Source: Cyanophora paradoxa (lineage: Eukaryota; Glaucocystophyceae; Cyanophorales; Cyanophoraceae). Taken from it: a stretch of 25,548 nt of DNA. Every line of letters begins with the position of its first letter. The stretch's first letter is position 1. The translations under genes and the position numbers were made by a program. A model generated the notes under the pieces. That model did not search any database, was not told where the DNA came from, and saw nothing but the letters and a program-made list of their open reading frames with translations. Shown here piece after piece: positions 18,685-25,548 of this stretch. The stretch is from NCBI GenBank assembly GCA_004431415.1, contig QPMI01000376.1, positions 1-25,548 of the forward strand. The letters are read 5' to 3'.

Positions 18685-18837
18685 CCTAGCCCAAACCCTA
18701 ACCCTAACCCTAACCCAAACCCTAACTCTAATCCTAACCCTGAGTCTAAGCCTAATAATAACCCTAAGCCTTACCCTAACCCTAACCCTAACCCTAACCC
18801 TAACCCTAACTCTGAGCCTCATACTAACCCTAACCTA
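18685..18837 (+). repeat. Interstitial telomeric tract (CCCTAA)n, copy 1
   Basis: About 150 bp of CCCTAA units with variants (CCCAAA, CTCTAA, TCCTAA, GTCTAA, CCTAATAAT). The complementary strand is TTAGGG, the telomere type of animals, fungi and many protists. The degeneracy shows it is no longer maintained by telomerase. It lies between a truncated LTR on the left and minus-oriented satellite on the right. The direction of the C-rich strand means the ancestral chromosome end pointed left. Confidence 0.95.
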
Positions 18838-19068
18838 ATATGCACAAGGCGCTAGCCTTAGGCAGACAAACCCACCCACCAGCAAGTCAATCAGTCAAAG
18901 GCCCCAGGTTTCTGATCTTCCACAAAAAAGACAGATGCATCCCAAATCTCTCTAGGGGAATTGGCACAAGGCGCTAGCCTTAGGCAGATGCCCCATCCAC
19001 CAGCAAGTCACTCATTTGAAGGCTGGAAGTTTGGGATCTGCCACAAAAAAGACAGATGCATCCCAAAT
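18838..19068 (-). repeat. Satellite, about two monomers, minus orientation
   Basis: Begins TATGCACAAGGCGCTAGCC straight after the telomeric tract. Monomers carry the CCACAAAAAAGACAGATGCAT variant typical of array 2. The second monomer is cut at ATCCCAAAT, where copy 2 of the segmental duplication begins. Confidence 0.93.
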
Positions 19069-19459
19069 CTTCCATTGCAGATCATCAGAAAAGAAATTCG
19101 AAAACGACTTCTGTTCCAATTTTCCACGATTTCCACTAACTACGACTACTCTACTAGCACTTCTCTGGGATCATGGATAATGGATAATAGCACTACTAAG
19201 CAACCTCATAGATAATGGGATCATTCTCTTGAAGGGTAACATCGGGACCAGAAGAAAGATAAGAAATAGAAGAAGATTGAGAAGCATCCAAGAAAGGGAA
19301 AGGGAAAGCGCGAGCGACCGACAACGACTGCCGCTTCAAGAACTCGTTGAGAGTAATGATAGGCAACAACGATCGCAGTCCATTCGCTGCGCCGGAAATG
19401 GCTGGTTTCTAGGCCGCCCCAGCCTGGCGGGCAACAACAGGCTGGGTTAGGCTTTTCCC
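19069..19459 (-). pseudogene. pol: Start of element B Pol, copy 2
   Basis: Copy of 16218-16607 with the same in-frame stops and one extra base near 19279. Only the N-terminal end of pol, upstream of protease, is included, because the duplication starts there. Confidence 0.85.
19418..19459 (-). promoter_or_regulatory. Gag-Pol -1 frameshift signal, copy 2
   Basis: Same heptamer (19453-19459), 6-nt spacer and 9-bp stem-loop (19418-19446) as at 16566-16607. It is unchanged in the duplicate. Confidence 0.8.
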
Positions 19460-20869
19460 GCCGGGCGGGGCTGCGAACCGCCCCGACCCTTAGGGTCAGC
19501 CGACGACCCACGGCGCTCAGCAGAGCGACCGCGATAACCACCAGAAGAATTTCCAAAATTGCGAGAATCATTTCCAGAATTACCAAATTTGTCATTCGAA
19601 CGATTGCGATCAAAATTTTAAGATCCACGAGACTGGTCACGCCAGCTATCACCGCGAGGGCGATACTGCAACTGGCGAGACAATTGATCCATGCGATCCA
19701 AAATAATAGAAGAAGTGCGACGAGAGTCATCGCGCAACTCATCAAATTGCTGGCGAGCTTCGTGCCGAATCTCGCTCAATTGGCGGCGAGTTTCGTCACG
19801 AAGTGAATCAAGCTTATCATCCACCTTCAAAGAGAACTGTTTGAGCTTCGATTCGACCCGCTCATCAATCAAAGATTCAATAAGCTCCGAAGTGAGAGCG
19901 TTCAATCCAGAAACATTTTTCGGTGATTCAAAAGGAAGAGAAGTAATTCCAAAAGGAGAAACCGAAGAAAAAGAGGAAGTGCGATCGGTCCAGAGACTGC
20001 GCAGCCGACGCAAAAAGCGAAGTTTGTTGTCGTCCAATTCAGCCAGCAGCTCACCCAACTTCAGGTCATCACTCCAAATTTGTTTCACCACAACTTTCTC
20101 AAGAATGCCAGCTTCCTCCGCTCGCTTCATCTTCTCCACAGCAAAGTCCTCAAAATTGACTTCAGTGCCAGCCTGGAGACAAGCACTCTGGTATGTGTAG
20201 GACCAGAAATTGCGAGCAGAAGAAGACCCGCGGCGCTCAACGGAGCGACCGCGATCACCACCACCAGAATAATGTCCAGAATCATGAGAATCGCGCTGGT
20301 ATAGTGCCCACAACCGCGACCTCCATATCCTGCACGTCCAAAATTATAATTGCCACGCCAAGAGTCACCCTGGGGCGAGAACTGACTTGGCGCCCAATCT
20401 GATCCAACTTTTCAAGAACTGCATTATTTGTGCGCTTAATTTCAGAGCGCAAATCATCAATCTTCTCATCTACTTTCAATCCAAAACTCTTCAATTTCTC
20501 ATCCATCAAATACTCTTCTTCAGACTTGGTCATGAGGGAAGAGGAAGAACCAGAGCCACGCTCTGTAGTAAGAGATGTGAAACCCAGGTCTCCCTTGGAG
20601 TGAGAGCCCGCTGCAGAATCCTGCAATTTCTTCTCCCACAACTGTTTGAGTCTGAAATATAATTTTTGCTTATTATTGATTTCCACAGGCAAATCTCCAG
20701 GCAAATTCAATTCATTCCAAATATCCTTCATAACTACATCCTCAGTCAAATCTCGCCAAAAACGCGCCAAAATTGAGGCAAGCAAACTGATAGGTGTAGT
20801 TCCAGTACAACTTATTTGTCTGGCTTCGCACTGCATTGTGCAAGAAATGGGCAGAAAATCTTGCAACAA
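19447..20869 (-). pseudogene. gag: Chimeric Gag, copy 2, broken
   Basis: Copy of 16595-18019. A nonsense change (Tyr to stop) lies at 19618-19620, and one-base losses in G-runs near 20300 and 20372 shift the frame in the Arg/Gly tail. The A-B fusion point is at 20216/20217. Confidence 0.88.
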
Positions 20870-21317
20870 AATCCGGCCAGTCAGCAGACTGCAGGACCTC
20901 TGGGCAGAAATCCTGAGCTGGACCAGTCGAAAAACAATTAGAGATTTTCATGCGACGCTGAGTCCAAATATAATCATGATTGGCCTGAGTATGGGCGACC
21001 CAAGTGTTAACGGCCAACTGATCATTAGCATTGGGAATGATGTCCACAGAAATCAAAAGTCTACGAAGTTGGGAAAGGAAACGATTTGGTTCATTTCAAT
21101 CAAAAATGACTAAATTGCTGGTCTTAATGAACGCCTTAAGGACGTCCTGGTTAGGCGGTGGAGCACCCGTTTCTTCAAAATCAAGTTCTACTAATGCAAG
21201 GTCTTCGTCGTCGGGGTCGGCCAGTGCTTCGAGCACAATCCGACGAAGCAAGTCCGGAAGGATAGAGTCAATTACGGTATCATAAAGGGCAAAATCCCGA
21301 CGGGTGTAACGATCCAC
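20742..21317 (-). pseudogene. gag: N-terminal Gag of element A3
   Basis: Copy of 17892-18466. The frame is restored at the point where copy 1 has lost an A, but an in-frame TGA at 21096-21098 replaces a Ser codon of A1. It ends in the same frame change to the C-terminal Gag as A1 and A2. The first codon is GTG, with no ATG. Confidence 0.85.
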
Positions 21318-21535
21318 TTTTTCACTGTGCTACACGCGACGCAGACACGCAACCACAGAGACACAGCCAGAACACCAGGAAAAAAACACCAGAAAAAAAT
21401 GATTTTCCAAAAATCCACCGTATGGGCCCCAAATGTCCCGTAGTACACTATGGGTTCACACGCTGATGAACCAGGACAAGTTCCTGGACACCACACTGTA
21501 GTTACACCCAACACACCAACTGAGGGGCAAGCCCC
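21318..21535 (-). other. A3 leader and truncated LTR
   Basis: Copy of 18467-18684 with very few differences. The LTR part begins at 21434 and breaks into the telomeric tract at the same base. Confidence 0.7.
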
Positions 21536-21688
21536 CCTAGCCCAAACCCTAACCCTAACCCTAACCCAAACCCTAACTCTAATCCTAACCCTGAGTCTAA
21601 GCCTAATAATAACCCTAAGCCTTACCCTAACCCTAACCCTAACCCTAACCCTAACCCTAACTCTGAGCCTCATACTAACCCTAACCTA
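21536..21688 (+). repeat. Interstitial telomeric tract (CCCTAA)n, copy 2
   Basis: No difference from 18685-18837 was seen by eye, including the degenerate units, so the tract had already decayed when the 2.85-kb unit duplicated. Confidence 0.95.
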
Positions 21689-23524
21689 ATATGCACAAGG
21701 CGCTAGCCTTAGGCAGACAAACCCACCCACCAGCAAGTCAATCAGTCAAAGGCCCCAGGTTTCTGATCTTCCACAAAAAAGACAGATGCATCCCAAATCT
21801 CTCTGGGGGAATATGCACAAGGCGCTAGCCTTAGGCAGATGCCCCATCCACCAGCAAGTCACTCAGTTGAAGGCTGGAAGTTTGGGATCTGCCACAAAAA
21901 AGACAGATGCATCCCAAATCTCTCTAGGGGAATATGCACAAGGCGCTATCCTTAGGCAGATGACCCACCCACCAGCAAGTAACTCATTCGAAGGCCCTAG
22001 GTTTCCAATCAGTCAGAAAATAGAAGAAAGATGCGCCCCAAATGTCTCTGGAGGAATATGCAAAAGGGGCTAGCCTGAGGCAGATGACCCACCCACCAGC
22101 AAGTCACTCAGTCAAATGCCCCAGGTTTCCGATCTGCCAGAAAAAAGAAGACAGATGCATCCCAAATCTCTCTAGGGGAATATGCACAAGGCGCTAGCCG
22201 TAGGCAGATGACCCACCCACCAGCAAGTCACTAAGTCGAAGGCCCCAGGTTTCCAATCTGCCAGAAAATAGAAGAAAGATGCACCCAAAAACTCTCTGGG
22301 GAAATATGCACAAGGCGCTAGCCTTAGGCAGATGACCCACCCACCAGAAAGTCACTCAGTTACAGGCTGGAGGTTTGGGATCTGCCACAAAAAAGACAGA
22401 TGCATCCCGAATCTCTCTAGGGGAATATGCACAAGGCACTTGCCTTAGGCAGATGACCCACCCACCAGCAAGTCACTCAGTTACAGGCTGGAGGTTTGGG
22501 ATCTGCCACCAAAAGACAGATGCATCCCAAATCTCTCTAGGGGAATATGCACAAGGCGCTGGCCTTAGGCAGATGACCCACCCACCAGCAAGTCACTCAG
22601 TTGAAGGCTGGAAGTTTGGGATCTGCCACAAAAAAGACAGATGCATCCCAAATCTCTCTAGGGGAATATGCACAAGGCGCTATCCTTAGGCAGATGACCC
22701 ACCCACCAGCAAGTAACTCATTCGAAGGCCCTAGGTTTCCAATCAGTCAGAAAATAGAAGAAAGATGCGCCCCAAATGTCTCTGGAGGAATATGCAAAAG
22801 GGGCTAGCCTGAGGCAGATGACCCACCCACCAGCAAGTCACTCAGTCAAATGCCCCAGGTTTCCGATCTGCTAGAAAAAAGAAGACAGATGCATCCCAAA
22901 TCTCTCTAGGGGAATATGCACAAGGCGCTAGCCTTAGGCAGATGACCCACCCACCAGCAAGTCACTAAGTCGAAGGCCCCAGGTTTCCAATCTGCCAGAA
23001 AATAGAAGAAAGATGCACCCAAAAACTCTCTGGGAAATATGCACAAGGCGCTAGCCTTAGGCAGATGACCCACCCACCAGCAAGTCACTCAGTTACAGGC
23101 TGGAGGTTTGGGATCTGCCACAAAAAGACAGATGCATCCCGAATCTCTCTAGGGGAATATGCACAAGGCACTTGCCTTAGGCAGATGACCCACCCACCAG
23201 CAAGTCACTCAGTTACAGGCTGGAGGTTTGGGATCTGCCACCAAAAGACAGATGCATCCCAAATCTCTCTAGGGGAATATGCACAAGGCGCTGGCCTTAG
23301 GCAGATGACCCACCCACCAGCAAGTCACTCATTCGAAGGCCCTGGGTTTCCAATCTGCCAGAAAATAGAAGAAAGATGCGCCCCAAATATCTCTTGAGGA
23401 ATATGCAAAAGAAGCTAGCCGTAGGCAGATGACCCACCCACCACCAAGTCACTCAATTACAGGCTGGAGGGTCGGGATCTGCCACAAAAAAGACAGATGC
23501 ATCCCAAATCTCTCTAGGGGAATA
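21689..23524 (-). repeat. Satellite array 2, minus orientation, with 6-monomer higher-order repeat
   Basis: About 15 monomers of the same satellite in reverse orientation, typically with a CCACAAAAAAGACAGATGCAT variant. Monomer types recur in a fixed order: the block starting at 21870 (AAGGCTGGAAGTTTGGGATC) restarts at 22604, a period of 734 bp or 6 monomers. Each block contains a distinctive diverged monomer (GCAAAAGGGGCTAGCCTGAG) and one with CAAGGCACTTGCC. Two full blocks are present, then a partial one that skips a monomer. Confidence 0.93.
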
Positions 23525-23553
23525 TATTCCCCCAGAGAGATTTGGGGTGCATG
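23496..23553. repeat. Head-to-head satellite palindrome (orientation switch)
   Basis: Minus-oriented satellite turns directly into plus-oriented satellite. The centre lies in GAATATATTC (23520-23529). Arms of 28 nt pair with two mismatches, and weaker pairing continues because both flanks are the same satellite. Confidence 0.92.
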
Positions 23554-25548
23554 TTTCTTCTATTTTGTGGCCGATCGGAAACCTGGGGCCTTCATCTGAG
23601 TGACTTGCTGGTGGGTGGGTCCTCTGCCTAAGGCTAGCGCCTTGTGCATATTCCCCCAGAGGGATTTGGGGTACATCTTTCTTCTATTTTGTTGCGGATC
23701 GGAAACCTGGGGCCTTTGACTGAGTGACTTGCTGGTGGGTGGGTCATCTTCCTAAGGCTAGCGCCTTGTGCATGTTCCCCCAGAGAGATTTGGGGTGCAT
23801 GTTTCTTCTATTTTGTGGCAGATCGGAAACCTGGGGCCTTTGACTGAGTGACTTGCTGGTGGGTGGGTCATCTGCCTAAGGCTAGCCCCTTGTGCATGTT
23901 CCCCCAGAGAGATTTGGGGTGCATCTTTCTTCTTTTTTCTGGCAGATCGGAAACCTGGGGGCCTCGACTGAGTGACTTGCTGGTGGGTGGGTCATCTGCC
24001 TACGGCTAGCACCTTGTGCATATTCCCCCAGAGAGATTTGGGGTGCATGTTTCTTCTATTTTGTGGCCGACCGGAAACCTGGGGCCTTCATCTGAGTGAC
24101 TTGCTGGTGGGTGGGTCCTCTGCCTAAGGCTAGCGCCTTGTGCATGTTCCCCCAGAGAGATTTGGGGTGCATGTTTCTTCTATTTTGTGGCAGATCGGAA
24201 ACCTGGGGCCTTTGACTGAGTGACTTGCTGGTGGGTGGGTCATCTGCCTAAGGCTAGCCCCTTGTGCATGTTCCCCCAGAGAGATTTGGGGTGCATCTTT
24301 CTTCTTTTTTCTGGCAGATCGGAAACCTGGGGGCCTCGACTGAGTGACTTGCTGGTGGGTGGGTCATCTGCCTAAGGCTAGTGCCTTGTGCATATTCCCC
24401 CAGAGAGATTTGGGGTGCATGTTTCTTCTATTTTGTGGCAGATCGGAAACCTGGGGCCTCTGACTGAGTGTCTTGCTTTTGGGAGGGTCATCTGCCTAAG
24501 GCTAGCGCCTTTTGCATATTCCCCCAGAGAGATTTGAAGTGCATCCTTCTTCTATTTTGTGGCAGATCGGAAACCTGGGGCCTTTGACTGAGTGTCTTGC
24601 TTTTGGGAGGGTCATCTGCCTAAGGCTAGCGCCTTGTGCATGTTCCCCCAGAGAGATTTGAAGTGCATCTTTCTTCTATTTTGTGGCCGATTGGAAACCA
24701 GGGGCCTATGACTGAGTGACTTGCTGGTGGGTGGGTCATCTGCCTAAGGCTAGCGCCTTGTGCATCTTCCCCCAGAGAGATTTGGGGTGCATCTTTCTCC
24801 TCTTTTTGGCAGATCGGAAACCTGGGGCCTTCGACTGAGTGACTTGCTGGTGGGTGGGTCATCTGCCTACGGCTAGCACCTTGTGCATATTCCCCCAGAG
24901 AGATTTGGGGTGCATGTTTCTTCTATTTTGTGGCCGATCGGAAACCAGGGGCCTATGACTGAGTGACTTGCTGGTGGGTGGGTCCTCTGCCTAAGGCTAG
25001 CGCCTTGTGCATATTCCCCCAGAGGGATTTGGGGTACATCTTTCTTCTATTTTGTTGTGGATCGGAAACCTGGGGCCTTTGACTGAGTGACTTGCTGGTG
25101 GGTGGGTCCTCTGCCTAAGGCTAGCGCCTTGTGCATATTCCCCCAGAGAGATTTGGGGTGCATGTTTCTTCTATTTTGTGGCTGATCGGAAACCTGGGGC
25201 CTTCATCTGAGTGACTTGCTGGTGGGTGGGTCCTCTGCCTAAGGCTAGCGCCTTGTGCATATTCCCCCAGAGAGATTTGAAGTGCATCTTTCTTCTATTT
25301 TGTGGCAGATCGGAAACCTGGGGCCTTTGACTGAGTGACTTGCTGGTGGGTGGGTCATCTTCCTAAGGCTAGCGCCTTGTGCATATTCCCCCAGAGAGAT
25401 TTGAAGTGCATCTTTCTTCTATTTTGTGGCAGATCGGAAACCTGGGGCCTTTGACTGAGTGACTTGCTGGTGGGTGGGTCATCTGCCTAAGGCTAGCGCC
25501 TTGTGCATATTCCCCCAGAGAGATTTGGGGTGCATCTTTCTTCTTTTT
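23525..25548 (+). repeat. Satellite array 3, plus orientation, with 3-monomer higher-order repeat
   Basis: About 16 monomers of a subfamily marked by GCATGTTTC and GATCGGAAACCTGGGG. A three-monomer pattern repeats with a 372-bp period (GCTAGCCCCTTGTGCATG at 23881 and again at 24253). Rarer types include AGAGGGATTTGGGGTACATC (about 23657 and 25021) and TGTCTTGCTTTTGGGAGGG (about 24469 and 24593). The array runs past the end of the window. Confidence 0.95.

Larger units (their letters stand above)
16218..19068. repeat. Tandem segmental duplication, copy 1 (2851 bp)
   Basis: Repeated directly and almost identically at 19069-21919. The unit holds the start of element B pol, B gag joined to A2 gag, A2 leader and partial LTR, a telomeric tract and two satellite monomers. 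The copy junction at 19068/19069 fuses satellite to the retroelement with a few bases of shared sequence (about CT). Confidence 0.95.
19069..21919. repeat. Tandem segmental duplication, copy 2
   Basis: Copy of 16218-19068 with only scattered differences. Those noticed include one extra G near 19279, TAT to TAA at 19618, single missing Gs at G-runs near 20300 and 20372, and one extra A near 21106. It continues on the right into satellite array 2 without a break. Confidence 0.95.

Noticed and set aside
18421-18838. Open frames of alternating Arg-Val or Thr-Leu residues
   Set aside because: These are translations of the degenerate telomeric tract (18685-18837), not protein genes.

Overview
This is a repeat-rich eukaryotic window, probably subtelomeric or pericentromeric heterochromatin. 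It has TTAGGG-type telomeric tracts inside the sequence, long 124-bp satellite arrays, decayed Ty3/gypsy retrotransposons and one intronless host-type gene. The species cannot be named. The host-type gene belongs to the DUF707 family, known from plants, algae and some other eukaryotes. Combined with TTAGGG rather than the usual land-plant TTTAGGG, this leans weakly towards an alga or other protist.

Layout. 1-6872: about 55 monomers of a 124-bp satellite in plus orientation. 6873-12091: a Ty3/gypsy element on the minus strand (element A1). It has a candidate 5' LTR and primer binding site, gag, and an open protease-RT-RNase H frame, but no integrase. Its 3' side runs into a second, diverged RT fragment and then satellite. 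12092-12608: satellite scraps in both orientations and the 5' flank of the DUF707 gene at 12609-13514 (+). 13515-14035: a second repeat family with a large imperfect inverted repeat. 14036-16607: pol pseudogene of a second, diverged Ty3/gypsy element (B). 16595-18684: gag of element B joined in frame to gag of an A-type element (A2), then the A2 leader and truncated LTR. 18685-18837: degenerate CCCTAA telomeric tract, followed by two minus-oriented satellite monomers. 19069-21919: a near-identical tandem copy of 16218-19068. 21920-23524: minus-oriented satellite with a 6-monomer higher-order repeat. At 23524/23525 the satellite flips in a head-to-head palindrome, and 23525-25548 is plus-oriented satellite with a 3-monomer higher-order repeat.

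How the parts work together. In both retroelement lineages gag and pol lie in different frames, and pol is always -1 relative to gag. The overlap ends at a slippery-type sequence followed 6-7 nt later by a GC-rich stem-loop (10568-10608, 16566-16607, 19418-19459). The A1 pol frame has no ATG before about codon 353, so protease and RT are almost certainly made by -1 ribosomal frameshifting. Gag ends in an Arg/Gly-rich tail and shows no CCHC zinc knuckle. All copies here look defective: integrase is missing, stops and frameshifts are present, and the LTRs are truncated or single. The sequence records repeated recombination between satellite, telomeric DNA and retroelements.

Caution: several stretches of the first array, and copy 2 of the duplication, carry clustered single-base deletions in homopolymers. 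Some of these may be sequencing or consensus errors.
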